Shown: positions 49,029 through 57,928, numbered from the stretch's first letter. The stretch is DNA of 64,000 bases from Desulfohalovibrio reitneri (GCF_000711295.1 NZ_JOMJ01000003.1:1313501-1377500), one strand, 5' to 3'. Made by a program: numbers and translations. Notes: generated by a model not told the origin, from the sequence alone.

Positions 49029-50825
49029 ATGCGACGCATAACCATTCGCCTGCGCCTCATATTGCTTGTGGCGCTCTGCCTGCTTTTCGCAGCTGGCATC
49101 GGCTTCGCGCTGTATGGCGAGGTCATCGAGATCGAGTACATGGCGGCGGACAATCTCGAGGAGAACGCCATGCAGGGGCAGCGGGACAAGCTCAAGGCAA
49201 CGGTCAACACCATGGCCGAGGCCCTTGGCGTCCTGGCCGGCGACGATGCCGGCAAGCTGCGCGAAGCTGTCGCCGACGCCCGCTACGAGGACGACAACTC
49301 CGGCTACTTCTTCATCGCCCGGGGCACCACGGTGGTGGCCCACGCGGCCACGCCCCGGCTGGAGGGCCGCGACATGTCCAATGTTACCGACCCCAACGGC
49401 GTCCATGTCTATGACGAGCTGGTGGAGGCCGCGGAATCCGGAGGCGGCTTCGTCAGCTTCATCTGGGACAAGCCGGGCGAAGGCGAGCAGCCCAAGCTGG
49501 CCTACGCCACCATGATCCCCGGCACTGACCTGTGGCTTTCCACCGGCGTGTACGTGGACGACGTGGAGGCCACCGTCTCCAACATGGTCACGGAGATGGA
49601 CGGCCACATCGACGACACCATGCTGCTGATCACCCTGGTGGTGGCCGGAGCGCTGCTGCTGGTGGTCATTCCGCTCTGCGTGCTCGTCCTGCGCAGCATC
49701 ATCGGCCCCCTGGACCGGGCCGGGGAAGTGGCCGAGCGCATCGCCGAGGGCGACCTGGACATGGAGCTGGACCCCAACGGCAAGGACGAGATCACCTCCC
49801 TTGTGACCACCCTCAAGCACATGGTCTCCACCCTGCGGGACAACCTGCGCGAAATCGACCGCCAGAAGGCCGAGGCCGCTGACAAGGCGGAGTCCGCCGA
49901 GCGCATGGCAGCCGAGGCCGAGGAGCGGAGCAAGGCCGAGGAGGCCAAGAGCCGCCAGCTTCTCCAGGCCGCCGAACAACTGGACGAGGCCGTGGAGCGG
50001 CTGTCCTCCGCCTCGGAGGAAATCTCCGCCCAGACCGAGCAGATCAAGGCCGGGGCCGAGAACCAGAAGGATCGCATGTCGGAGACCGCCGCATCCATGG
50101 AACAGATGAACTCCACGGTGCTGGAGGTCGCCTCCAACGCCTCCAACGCCGCCGAAGGGTCCCAGGAATCCCGGCGCAAGGCGGCCGACGGCCAGGAAAT
50201 CGTGCGCGAGTCCATGGCCTCCATGCGGGAGCTGGACGGCATCGCCGCCGACCTGCGCGAGAACATGGGCAGCCTGGGCCAGAAGGCGGACGACATCGGC
50301 CGGGTCATCGACGTCATCAACGACATCGCCGACCAGACCAACCTCCTGGCCCTCAACGCGGCCATCGAGGCAGCCCGCGCGGGCGACGCGGGCAAGGGCT
50401 TCGCCGTTGTGGCCGACGAGGTGCGCAAGCTGGCGGAAAAGACCATGGACGCCACCAAGGAGGTGGGCCAGGTCATCCAGGGCATCCAGGACGTCTCCAA
50501 GACCAACATGGACAGCGTGGAGCGCGCCGGGAAGGCCGTGCGCGGCGCGGTGGACCTGGCCGGGCGCTCCGAAAGCTCCCTCAGCGAGATCGTGACCATG
50601 GCCGAGGAGGCCGCCAACCAGGTCTCCTCCATCGCCACGGCGGCCGAGGAGCAGTCCGCCGCCTCGGAGCAGATCAACGGCTCCGTGTCCGAGGTCAACC
50701 GCATCGCCGAGGAAAACGCCACGGCCATCCAGCAGACCGGCCAGGCCATCCAGGACATGGTCGCCCTGGCCACGGAAATGCGCGGCCTGGTGGGCCAGCT
50801 CAAGAACCAGAGCGACCACGCCTAA
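49029..50825 (+). CDS. Methyl-accepting chemotaxis protein C (single Cache)
   Basis: This is a 598-residue receptor with TM1 ([20 protein letters not shown]), sCache_2 ([39 protein letters not shown]), TM2 (about 200-222), HAMP and signalling domain ([18 protein letters not shown]). It is more diverged from A and B than they are from each other. The start is set by GGGGGAG and by the sister N-termini. About 190 comparatively AT-rich bases lie upstream (48841-49028), without a clear promoter. Confidence 0.93.
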   Translation: MRRITIRLRLILLVALCLLFAAGIGFALYGEVIEIEYMAADNLEENAMQGQRDKLKATVNTMAEALGVLAGDDAGKLREAVADARYEDDNSGYFFIARGTTVVAHAATPRLEGRDMSNVTDPNGVHVYDELVEAAESGGGFVSFIWDKPGEGEQPKLAYATMIPGTDLWLSTGVYVDDVEATVSNMVTEMDGHIDDTMLLITLVVAGALLLVVIPLCVLVLRSIIGPLDRAGEVAERIAEGDLDMELDPNGKDEITSLVTTLKHMVSTLRDNLREIDRQKAEAADKAESAERMAAEAEERSKAEEAKSRQLLQAAEQLDEAVERLSSASEEISAQTEQIKAGAENQKDRMSETAASMEQMNSTVLEVASNASNAAEGSQESRRKAADGQEIVRESMASMRELDGIAADLRENMGSLGQKADDIGRVIDVINDIADQTNLLALNAAIEAARAGDAGKGFAVVADEVRKLAEKTMDATKEVGQVIQGIQDVSKTNMDSVERAGKAVRGAVDLAGRSESSLSEIVTMAEEAANQVSSIATAAEEQSAASEQINGSVSEVNRIAEENATAIQQTGQAIQDMVALATEMRGLVGQLKNQSDHA

Positions 50826-50847
50826 GCCATTCCTCTAGCAATTAAAG

Positions 50848-50871
50848 CACGGGGGGCATTTGCCCCCCGTG
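50848..50871 (+). terminator. Terminator of chemoreceptor C
   Basis: CACGGGGGGCA (50848-50858) pairs with TGCCCCCCGTG (50861-50871), followed by TTCATTTATT. It is 22 bases past the stop codon. Confidence 0.85.
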
Positions 50872-51007
50872 TTCATTTATTCCGACCTGCCAGTTCCTTT
50901 ACAACCTCTCAGTACAGCAAAACCCCCGCCACACGTGGTCTTTGAGGCTTTTGTTTTTTGTCATTTGCTTGACAACGCAACTCCACATGTTCACAACTCG
51001 GCTGTTC

Positions 51008-51044
51008 GCAACTTGGATATGCAGGAAGCGCATATCCAGGTTGT
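51008..51044. promoter_or_regulatory. Inverted repeat upstream of the interrupted chemoreceptor
   Basis: GCAACTTGGATATGC (51008-51022) and GCATATCCAGGTTGT (51030-51044) form a 15-bp stem with two non-Watson-Crick positions and a seven-base loop. It lies 40 bases before the original start codon of chemoreceptor D. It could be an operator or an RNA leader hairpin. Confidence 0.5.
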
Positions 51045-51083
51045 CGCTTATAACAACCAATGACCATGGGAGGGGCGGGAGGT

Positions 51084-51096
51084 ATGCGTTCATATC
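51084..51096 (+). pseudogene. 5' remnant of chemoreceptor D
   Basis: ATG CGT TCA TAT C (51084-51096) follows GGAGGGG with eight bases spacing and reads MRSY, like the MRSI/MRNI/MRRI starts of the sister receptors. The next base is the left end of the insertion sequence. The remainder of the gene resumes at 52224. Confidence 0.72.
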
Positions 51097-51166
51097 CTGC
51101 CCCCAGTTTGAAACAGCCTTGATTTAAGTGGAAGTCCGTGGCTTCTCAACAGGCAGGAGGTTTGCC

Positions 51167-51439
51167 ATGAAGCGACGGAAGTGGACCCCGGAGCAGAAGA
51201 CACGGGTCGTCCTCGAAGGCCTTCGAGGACGACCCGTGGGCGAAGTGTGCGCCGAGTACGCCATCTCGCAGAACCAGTACTACAAGTGGCGCGATCAATT
51301 CCTTGCCCAGGCGCACAAAGCGTTCGAGACCGAGCACGGCGCACAGCGTACGGCCAAGCTTGAGCGCGAGAACATGAAGCTCAAAAGCCTGATCGGTGAG
51401 TTGACCATTGAGCTAAAAAAAAGCGGGCCGTTCGGATGA
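51167..51439 (+). CDS. IS3-family transposase OrfA
   Basis: This 90-residue protein has an N-terminal helix-turn-helix (KRRKWTPEQKTRVVLEGLRG...ISQNQYYKWRDQF) and a C-terminal leucine-zipper-like helix (AKLERENMKLKSLIGELTIEL). It binds the element ends. Its 3' end contains CT-AAAAAAAA-GCGG (51413-51426), a slippery run suited to -1 frameshifting into orfB to make OrfAB. A 38-base perfect palindrome lies within the coding region (51201-51238). Confidence 0.88.
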   Translation: MKRRKWTPEQKTRVVLEGLRGRPVGEVCAEYAISQNQYYKWRDQFLAQAHKAFETEHGAQRTAKLERENMKLKSLIGELTIELKKSGPFG

Positions 51440-52212
51440 AGCGTGGACCATATGCAAAGGTCGCCGAGCGCAACGCCGACCTCCTGGCCCGCATTCGCGG
51501 CATCAAGGCCGACCATCCGTTCTGGGGATACCGTCGGGTCTGGGCGTTTCTGCGCTTCGTGGACGGCGTAGTCGTCGGCAAAAATCGCGTCTACCGGCTC
51601 ATGAGCGAGCATGACCTCACGGTGAAGCCCAACCTGCGACTCAAGGCCAAACGCAGGCCGACCGGCGTCAAGCCCCGGCCCACGCGACCCAACGAGTGGT
51701 GGGGTATCGACATGACCAAAATCAAGATTGACGGCTACGGCTGGCTGTACGTGGTCATTGTGCTTGATTGGCGCACCAAGAAGGTCGTCGGCCATTACGC
51801 CGGCGACCAGGCCAAGGCGTGGCATTGGCTCTCGGCGCTCAACGCGGCTGTCGGCAGGCAGTTCCCCGAAGGCGTGCGCGACGGCGGTCTTCATCTCATG
51901 GCCGACAACGGCTGCCAGCCGACCTCGGCGAGCTTCATGAAGGCTTGCCGCGTCATGGACATCAAACTCGCCTTCACCAGCTACAACAACCCAAAAGGCA
52001 ATGCCGACACCGAGCGCTTCATGCGCACCATGAAGGAAGAGCTGGTCTGGATTAATGAATGGCGTAGCCCGACGGCCTTTTGCCAAGCCTTGGGCTCCTG
52101 GATCGAAGAATACAACCAAGGCTACCTGCACTCGGCGCTGGGGTATAAAACCCCGGTGACAACCGAGCAGGAACTGATCAACTCGCGGACTCTCTTAAAA
52201 AAGGCTTGCTAA
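51436..52212 (+). CDS. IS3-family transposase OrfB (DDE integrase core)
   Basis: This 258-residue protein begins at an ATG overlapping the orfA stop (ATGA). It has an HTH_21-like region ([16 protein letters not shown]) and an rve catalytic core with the DDE triad in [20 protein letters not shown] and [15 protein letters not shown]. In the -1 frame relative to orfA it is open back to 51412, so a fused OrfAB can be made at the A-run. The element looks intact and possibly active. Confidence 0.9.
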   Translation: MKRGPYAKVAERNADLLARIRGIKADHPFWGYRRVWAFLRFVDGVVVGKNRVYRLMSEHDLTVKPNLRLKAKRRPTGVKPRPTRPNEWWGIDMTKIKIDGYGWLYVVIVLDWRTKKVVGHYAGDQAKAWHWLSALNAAVGRQFPEGVRDGGLHLMADNGCQPTSASFMKACRVMDIKLAFTSYNNPKGNADTERFMRTMKEELVWINEWRSPTAFCQALGSWIEEYNQGYLHSALGYKTPVTTEQELINSRTLLKKAC

Positions 52213-52223
52213 ACCGGGGGCAG

Positions 52224-53975
52224 TACACGGTGGGAGCACCTTTGTACTTGGAAATCATGGACCTTCGGTCCTTGGCGACAAAGGAGGCCCGGCAAGCCGC
52301 CCTGGAGGGAGAACAACACCGGCTTAAAAGCTCGGTGCATGCCTTGGCTTCCGCCCTTGACGACGTAGCATTCACTGCAACCAACCAGGAAAAAGCCTTG
52401 GCCGATATCATCGCCCCCATCCGCTTTGGCGAAAATGACATCGGCTACTTCTTCATCGTTCGGGACACATCCATCGTGGCTCATGCCACAAATCCCAGCC
52501 TCACGGGAAAGGACATGGTCCGGGTCAAGGACCCGGACGGAGTGCACTTTGTCAGGGAATTGCACAATGAAGCGAGAAGCGGCGGTGGCTTCGTTCGATA
52601 CATGTGGGAAAAGCCAGGCGAAGGGCTCCAGCCCAAGTTGTCCTACGCAGAGATGATACCAGGGACCGACATGTGGCTGGCTTCCGGACTTTACTTGGAC
52701 GACATCGATCGTTTTGTTGAGACCATGACCGATGAAATCAACGCCTCTGCCGACAAAACGATACTTGTTGTTGGGGCATTTGTTCTGGCCGCCTTGCTCC
52801 TCTTGGTCCTACCTCTGTGCGTGGCCGTGGTGCGCAGCATTATCCGCCCCCTCAACGACACCGCCAATGTGGCCGCCCGCATAGCCGACGGCGACCTGGA
52901 CGTGGAACTGGACCCGCGCGGCAAGGACGAGATAACCGGCATGGTGAGCACTCTGGCCAGAATGGTGGACAACCTTCGTGATAACCTTGAGAAAATGGAG
53001 GAAAAAGAGCGCGACGCCCAGGAGAAGGCCGAGGAAGCCGAACGCATGGCCGCCGAGGCCGAGGCAAAGGGTAAGGCCGAGGCTGAAAAGTGTGACCGGC
53101 TGATGCAGGCCGCTCAACGCCTGGGCACGGCCGTGGACCGGTTGGCCTCCGCTTCCGAGGAGATATCAGCTCAATCTGAGCAACTGCGGGTCGGGGCGGA
53201 GCACCAGCGCCAGCGCATGACCGAGACTGCCACCTCCATGGAGGAGATGAACACCACCGTGCTTGAAGTGGCCAACAACGCTTCCACAGCGGCCGACCGG
53301 ACCAACTCTTCCCAGCAGAAGGCCACCGACGGCAAAGAAATTGTCCGCCAATCCCTCCAGTCCATGAACCGACTTGAGCAGATCGCCGCAGAACTCAAGG
53401 AAAACATGGGCAGCCTGGGCCAGAAGGCGGATGACATTGGCCGAGTGATGCAGGTTATCAACGACATTGCCGACCAGACAAACCTGCTGGCACTCAACGC
53501 TGCCATCGAGGCCGCCCGCGCGGGCGACGCCGGGCGCGGCTTCGCCGTGGTGGCCGACGAGGTCCGCAAGCTGGCCGAAAAGACCATGGAGGCCACCAAG
53601 GAGGTCGGTGAGGTCATCCAGGGAATCCAGGAGGTTTCTCAGACCAACATGCAAAGCGTGGATCAGGCGGGAGAGGCCGTACGCGAAGCGGTGGAACTCG
53701 CCGGGCAATCCGACCAGTCTCTGGGCGAGATTGTTTCCTGGGCCGAGGAGGCCGCTTCCCAGGTTTCCTCCATTGCCACGGCCGCTGAACAGCAGTCCGC
53801 CGCCTCGGAGGAGATCAACAGCTCGGTCTCCGAGGTTAACCGCATTGTAGAGGAAAACGCCACGGCCATTTCCGAAACGGACAGAGCAATCCAGGACATG
53901 GTTGAACTGTCTACCGAGATGCAGGAGTTGGTGGATGTCCTCAAGCGTGAGGGTGGCCAAATCTGCGAAACCTAA
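52224..53975 (+). pseudogene. Chemoreceptor D, beheaded by the insertion sequence
   Basis: Beyond the IS right end the frame reads [21 protein letters not shown], aligning with the segment just after TM1 in chemoreceptor C. It then continues intact through sCache_2 ([38 protein letters not shown]), TM2 (about 52755-52830), HAMP and the signalling domain to 53975. The start codon lies on the other side of the IS and about 20 codons of TM1 are missing. Any product from an internal ATG such as 52257 would lack the N-terminal membrane helix, placing the Cache domain on the wrong side. Confidence 0.88.
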
Positions 53976-54000
53976 CGAACCAACGTTCAGCAAATCACCA

Positions 54001-54027
54001 GCGGGGCGGCCATGCGGGCCGCCCCGC
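54001..54027 (+). terminator. GC hairpin after chemoreceptor D
   Basis: GCGGGGCGGCC (54001-54011) can pair with GGCCGCCCCGC (54017-54027). It lacks a T-run, so factor-independent termination is uncertain. Confidence 0.45.
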
Positions 54028-54159
54028 GACCACCTCCCCTCCGCTCTCCCGTTTCCTCCCCGAAAAAACCCCTTGCCTCCCCACCCGCTTCCGGTATGGA
54101 GGTATCAGGGAACAAAGCCTTGACCCCCGGCGCATGCCGGGGCCTGGAGGGAGCGAGCC

Positions 54160-54465
54160 ATGCAGACCGTGTTGGAAAAGCCCCGTATCGACCATGCCAC
54201 GCCCCCGCCCCTGACCATGGAGTCCCTGGCCGCCAAGGGGCCCATTCTGGCCTGGCTGCCCGATAAGGGCGCCGTGGTCGTGTGGGAGGACCACCAGGAC
54301 CTGCACCTCTACACCCTGTGGCCCCAGGCCAAGCAGCAGTGGCGCAGGGACGCGGACAGGGCGCTCTTTTCCCACACCGAGCGCCGCGCTCCAAAAGGAG
54401 TGAAAATCCGGGACATGGCCTACGAGGCCCGCGGATGGGCCCTGGCCTGGATGGACGAGTTGTAG
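54160..54465 (+). CDS. Hypothetical protein
   Basis: This 101-residue protein is preceded by GGAGGGAG. It is rich in Trp (seven) with a motif AVVVWEDHQDLHLYTLWPQ and ends RGWALAWMDEL. It has no signal peptide or membrane helix. I do not recognise the family. It lies 80 bases upstream of the REC-PAS-PAS gene on the same strand and may share its transcript. Confidence 0.65.
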   Translation: MQTVLEKPRIDHATPPPLTMESLAAKGPILAWLPDKGAVVVWEDHQDLHLYTLWPQAKQQWRRDADRALFSHTERRAPKGVKIRDMAYEARGWALAWMDEL

Positions 54466-54546
54466 CCGCTCCACGGACTAACGCGGAAAACGCGTTGTCC
54501 TCGCCGGGAAAGGGCTTTATCCTTGCCCGAGGAGGGGACGTGAACC

Positions 54547-55683
54547 ATGGAAGAGTTTGAACCACCCGCCGCCGGCGGGAACGCCCTGTCCGGGCTGGAT
54601 GTCCTCGTGGTTGGGGGCGGCCCGGATTCGCGTTCCCGTCTGCGGCGTTTTCTCACCTCGCTGGTCGCCTCGGTGCGCGAGGCCGGGGACGGGGCGGAGG
54701 GGCTGGAGGCCTTTGCCGCCCGCCCCTCCGGGGCGGTGCTGGTCGATATTTCCCATCCCGGCATGGGCGGCCTGGAAATGGTCCGCCGCATCCGATCGGA
54801 ATCCCGGGACATGCCCGTCATCATCCTGGCCGATGACCCCGGCGCGGAGGAGATGCGCCAAGCCTTGCGCCTGGGTGTAAGGGACTGTTTGCTCCAGCCG
54901 GTGAGCGGAGACGACTTGCTGGCCGCGCTCGCCCAAGCCGCGAACGACAACCCGCGGCGGGAAGCGGGCTGGCGCATGCTGGCCGACCATCCCGGCGCGG
55001 GGCTCTCCCTGCGCGACGGGGACGGAAGGTTGCGCCGCGCCAACCGGGCCTTTTGCGACATCCTGGGCTTCGATTCGCCCGAAGAGGCGGTGGACACCCT
55101 GCGCAACATCGACCAGCAGCTCTACGCCTCGCCCGGCCGCTCGGCCGAGGTGGCCGCCTCGGCCGAACCCATGGTCTCCCAAGTCTACGGCCGCGACGGC
55201 GACGCCCTGTGGGTCTCCGAAAGCCTGCGGCCGGTGGAGGTGGACGGCCGGACATTTCTGCAGGGCGTCATGGTGGACGTGACCTCGGCAAGAGAGGCTG
55301 AGGAGAGCCTCTCCGCGACCCTGCGGATGTTTCAGAAGGTGCTGGACACCACGCCGGACGCGGTGGTGGTGCTGGATACGGAACACCAGGTCATCCTGGC
55401 CAACGACGCCTTCGCCGCCGACTTGGGGCTGGACAAGGAGGACGCCCTGGGCCTCCCAGTGGAGGAGTTCCTGACCCCGCTGGCGGACGAGGACGACGGG
55501 CGGACGGAGGGTTCGCACCTGGACGCCTTCTTCCACAGCCCCAGGGAGCACAACCTGGTGCTGTCCGACGCCTCCGGCATGTTACGACTGGGCACGTTGA
55601 AGCCCTTCTACGGCGAGGACGACGATTTGCTGGGAGCGCTTCTGCAACTGCGCAAGGAAGAGTTGACCGGACTGGCCGGGTAG
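54547..55683 (+). CDS. Degenerate receiver-PAS-PAS protein without output domain
   Basis: This 378-residue cytoplasmic protein has a receiver-like domain (about 17-135) followed by two PAS domains (about 145-250 and 260-365). The receiver keeps the phospho-acceptor region (AVLVDISHPGMGGLEM) but the N-terminal acidic pair is replaced (VLVVGGGPDSRSRL). The conserved Lys of the KP motif is Gln (LLQPVSGDD). Mg2+ binding and normal phosphorylation are therefore doubtful. There is no kinase, cyclase or DNA-binding domain after the PAS pair, so it probably acts by protein contact. It starts after GGAGGGG. Confidence 0.82.
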   Translation: MEEFEPPAAGGNALSGLDVLVVGGGPDSRSRLRRFLTSLVASVREAGDGAEGLEAFAARPSGAVLVDISHPGMGGLEMVRRIRSESRDMPVIILADDPGAEEMRQALRLGVRDCLLQPVSGDDLLAALAQAANDNPRREAGWRMLADHPGAGLSLRDGDGRLRRANRAFCDILGFDSPEEAVDTLRNIDQQLYASPGRSAEVAASAEPMVSQVYGRDGDALWVSESLRPVEVDGRTFLQGVMVDVTSAREAEESLSATLRMFQKVLDTTPDAVVVLDTEHQVILANDAFAADLGLDKEDALGLPVEEFLTPLADEDDGRTEGSHLDAFFHSPREHNLVLSDASGMLRLGTLKPFYGEDDDLLGALLQLRKEELTGLAG

Positions 55684-55704
55684 CGGGACACGGGGAACCA
55701 CACC

Positions 55705-55938
55705 GTGCGCAAACACCAGTTCGCCAAGTCCGACTGCAACTGCCACAAGCGGGCCACGGTCTACGCCTGCCGCCACTGCGGCGCGCTGGAGTACAAAAGC
55801 CCGCGCGAATTGCGCCGCCTCTCCAAGCGGGACGCGACCTGCCCCTCGGAGGAAGCGCCCCGCGCCACCTCCCAGGAGGTGCTCAAGGCGGGCTTCGGCG
55901 GGGTTTTCGACTGCCTTGTCCCGGAGGAGGGGAACTGA
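55705..55938 (+). CDS. Small Cys-rich protein, probable zinc ribbon
   Basis: This 77-residue protein has a GTG start 21 bases after the REC-PAS-PAS stop. The sequence SDCNCHKRATVYACRHCGALEY holds C-x-C and C-x2-C pairs about nine residues apart, consistent with a zinc-binding fold. The C-terminal part is Arg/Ser-rich then acidic. Function unknown. A GC hairpin without T-run (55946-55974) separates it from the convergent PAP2 gene. Confidence 0.6.
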   Translation: MRKHQFAKSDCNCHKRATVYACRHCGALEYKSPRELRRLSKRDATCPSEEAPRATSQEVLKAGFGGVFDCLVPEEGN

Positions 55939-56039
55939 GCGGCCCCCGGGCGGGGAATGGCCGCGCCCGCCCGGCGGAGGCAAAGCGCGAAAAATAGGCG
56001 GGAGGCCCACGCCCCCTCCCTGCCAGGCGATTTCCGGGC

Positions 56040-56615
56040 TCAATTCCGCCGTCGCCGCCACCACATGAAGAGCATACGGACGAAGGCGGCCCAGGCCAGT
56101 CCCACCACCCATCCGGCCAGCACGTCCGTGGGATAGTGCTTACCCAAATAAACCCTGGAATAGCCGGTGACGGCGGGCAGGGCCAGCAGCCACGGGCGGG
56201 TCTGGGGGATGAGGAACATCACCGAGGAGGCCGCGGCCATGGTGTTGGCCGCGTGGGCGGACGGGTAGGAGGAGCCGCAGCCGGGCTTGCGGGAGAACCC
56301 GGCCGGCCTCTTCTGCCAGACGCCGTCCTCGAAGAAGCGGGTGTGCGGAAGGGTGTTGAGGGGCCGCGCGCGGCAATTGGCGTCCTTGAGGTGCTTGGTG
56401 GAGAAGTCCGCCGCCCCCACGGCCAGGGGAATGAGCAGCAGCGGCAAGGCGCTCCGCACCCCCTTTCTCCAGACGTACAGGGCCAGGACCAGCCCCCCCA
56501 GCGCCCAGGCCAGCCAGGCCTCGGACACGGCCAGCATGAGCCAGTCCGCGGCCGGGGCGTGACGTGTGTTGATCCAGGTGAAGAGGGCCTGGTCCCAGGC
56601 GGGCGTGACGAACAT
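56040..56615 (-). CDS. PAP2-family membrane phosphatase
   Basis: This 191-residue inner-membrane protein has about five helices and the three-part PAP2 active site: KDANCRARP, SSYPSAHAANT (Ala for the usual Gly) and SRVYLGKHYPTDVLAG. It should dephosphorylate lipid phosphates such as undecaprenyl pyrophosphate or phosphatidic acid. Its ATG directly follows the stop of the LUD gene with no gap, so translation is coupled. Confidence 0.9.
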   Translation of the reverse strand: MFVTPAWDQALFTWINTRHAPAADWLMLAVSEAWLAWALGGLVLALYVWRKGVRSALPLLLIPLAVGAADFSTKHLKDANCRARPLNTLPHTRFFEDGVWQKRPAGFSRKPGCGSSYPSAHAANTMAAASSVMFLIPQTRPWLLALPAVTGYSRVYLGKHYPTDVLAGWVVGLAWAAFVRMLFMWWRRRRN

Positions 56616-57272
56616 CTACAGACCCAGGTCCTGGTTCACGAGCACCACGTGGATGCGCCCCTTGGGGAAGCACTTCTCGTGGATCGTCCACATGTTGCAG
56701 ATGCGGTCCGGGGAGGAGCAGTCCTCGCAGCGGGCGGTCTTGACGCAGGGGGTTTTCTTGTCCAGGCGCATGGCGTTGGGCGGCGCTGCCAAGTCCTTGG
56801 TGCGGCACATGGCCTCGTCGAGGGTGGGGGTGAGCTTGTTGTACCCGGCGACGACCACCACGTGCCTGGGGCCGAAGGTCATGGCGGCCACGCGGTTGCC
56901 GATCATGTCCAGATTGACCAGCTGCCCCGCCTCGGTGACGGCGTTGGTGCCGGTGAAGTAGAGGTCGCTGAGCAGGGCTTGGCGGCGGCGCTCGATGTTC
57001 TCCTCGTAGGGAAGGGACTTGTCGAAGCCGTTGATGGCCTCCATGTCCGAGCCGCGCAGGTCGTCCATGAGGCCAGTGGCGGCCAGGGACATGGAGCCGC
57101 CCCAGGAAACGATGCGCGGGGCGGGGTCCAGGGAGGGGATGATGGTCGAGAGGACGACCTGCCTCGCCTCCTCGGCGGTATCGGTCACGCGGGCCTGGAA
57201 GTTGTTCCTGCGCAGGGCGTCGGCCGCTTGGTCCAGGCGGGCGCGCCGGAAATGTTGCAATGCGTTCTCCAT
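56616..57272 (-). CDS. LUD-domain (YkgG/DUF1121-type) protein
   Basis: This 218-residue LUD protein is unlike the LutC in the lactate operon. It has VSWGGSMSLAATGLMDDLR, YFTGTNAVTEAGQLVNLD and FGPRHVVVVAGYNKL, then a cysteine cluster CVKTARCEDCSSPDRIC in the C-terminal third. This family is widespread in anaerobes, and its substrate is not established; the cysteines may hold a metal centre. It starts after AAGGAGAG and is divergent from rpmH. The paired PAP2 gene gives no clue to function. Confidence 0.82.
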   Translation of the reverse strand: MENALQHFRRARLDQAADALRRNNFQARVTDTAEEARQVVLSTIIPSLDPAPRIVSWGGSMSLAATGLMDDLRGSDMEAINGFDKSLPYEENIERRRQALLSDLYFTGTNAVTEAGQLVNLDMIGNRVAAMTFGPRHVVVVAGYNKLTPTLDEAMCRTKDLAAPPNAMRLDKKTPCVKTARCEDCSSPDRICNMWTIHEKCFPKGRIHVVLVNQDLGL

Positions 57273-57359
57273 GAAACTCTCCTTGCGGTTTGTGGACGGG
57301 GAGGATAGCGTGCGCTCCGTCCGTGTTCAAGGAAATCAATCGAACCGGACGCGGCTCCC

Positions 57360-57388
57360 TTGACTTCTCCCCCGGGAGGGGCTAGAGA
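57360..57388 (+). promoter_or_regulatory. Sigma-70 promoter of the rpmH cluster
   Basis: TTGACT (57360-57365), a 17-bp spacer and TAGAGA (57383-57388) lie 36 bases before the rpmH start. This is consistent with a strong growth-related promoter; the -10 is imperfect. Confidence 0.5.
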
Positions 57389-57424
57389 ACTGCGTTCGAT
57401 TTTTTGCCAGGAGCGAAGAAAGCG

Positions 57425-57559
57425 ATGAAACGCACGTATCAGCCGAGTAAGATTCGACGCAAAAGGACGCACGGCTTCCGGGCCCGCATGAAAACCCGGA
57501 GCGGCCGGGCGGTAATCCGCCGCAGGCGGGCCAAGGGTCGCAAGAGATTGGCGGTTTAG
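57425..57559 (+). CDS. rpmH: 50S ribosomal protein L34
   Basis: This is a 44-residue basic protein, [20 protein letters not shown]..., ending GRKRLAV, typical L34 in length and sequence. It is a structural component of the large subunit and the first gene of the rpmH-rnpA-yidD-yidC-jag-mnmE cluster found near the origin in many bacteria. Confidence 0.97.
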   Translation: MKRTYQPSKIRRKRTHGFRARMKTRSGRAVIRRRRAKGRKRLAV

Positions 57560-57561
57560 GG

Positions 57562-57924
57562 CTGGCGAAGGAGCATCGCCTCCTCGCCCGGCCCCAGTTC
57601 CAGTTTGTCTTTGACCGGGGCCGGAAGTTTTTCAGCCGAAATTTCGTCGTCTTCGCCCTGCCGCGCGAGAGCGGAACGTGGCGCTTGGGGCTGACCGTCA
57701 CCCGCAAGACGGGGTCGGCACCCAAGCGGAACCGAGTCAAGCGAGTCATACGGGAATTTTTCAGGCTGCATCAGCACGAATTCGACGCGCCCGTGGATGT
57801 CGTTGTGGTTCCCAAGCGGAAACTCGATCCCGCGGCCGTCGGGCTGGACATGGTGACGGAAGAGTTGTTGCCCATCATGCGGCGCGTCAGCCGCCAGGCC
57901 GTCGCCGACGGGGACGGGGCCTAG
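57562..57924 (+). CDS. rnpA: Ribonuclease P protein component
   Basis: This is a protein of about 120 residues that assists the RNase P RNA in tRNA 5' maturation. It reads [20 protein letters not shown]..., and carries the basic signature [14 protein letters not shown]. The frame contains no ATG, GTG or TTG between the stop at 57448 and the conserved N-terminus. The best start is CTG at 57562, two bases after the rpmH stop, where family members begin LPKEHRL. A TTG at 57685 is too late, cutting off a third of the protein. Confidence 0.9.
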   Translation: MAKEHRLLARPQFQFVFDRGRKFFSRNFVVFALPRESGTWRLGLTVTRKTGSAPKRNRVKRVIREFFRLHQHEFDAPVDVVVVPKRKLDPAAVGLDMVTEELLPIMRRVSRQAVADGDGA

Positions 57925-57928
57925 CCTC

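Larger units (their letters stand above)
51097..52223 (+). mobile_element. IS3-family insertion sequence
   Basis: This element of about 1.13 kb is bounded by imperfect inverted repeats. The left end reads CTGCCCCCAGTTTGAAACAG from 51097. The right end, reversed, reads CTGCCCCCGGTTTAGCAAGC from 52223, and similarity continues to TTTAAG about 30 bases in. It carries overlapping orfA and orfB. No target-site duplication is visible: the flanks are CATATC and TACACG. It interrupts the fourth chemoreceptor. Confidence 0.88.

Noticed and set aside
50399-53600. Long near-identical stretches among chemoreceptors as a repeat element
   Set aside because: The identity follows the conserved chemoreceptor signalling domain and is explained by gene duplication.
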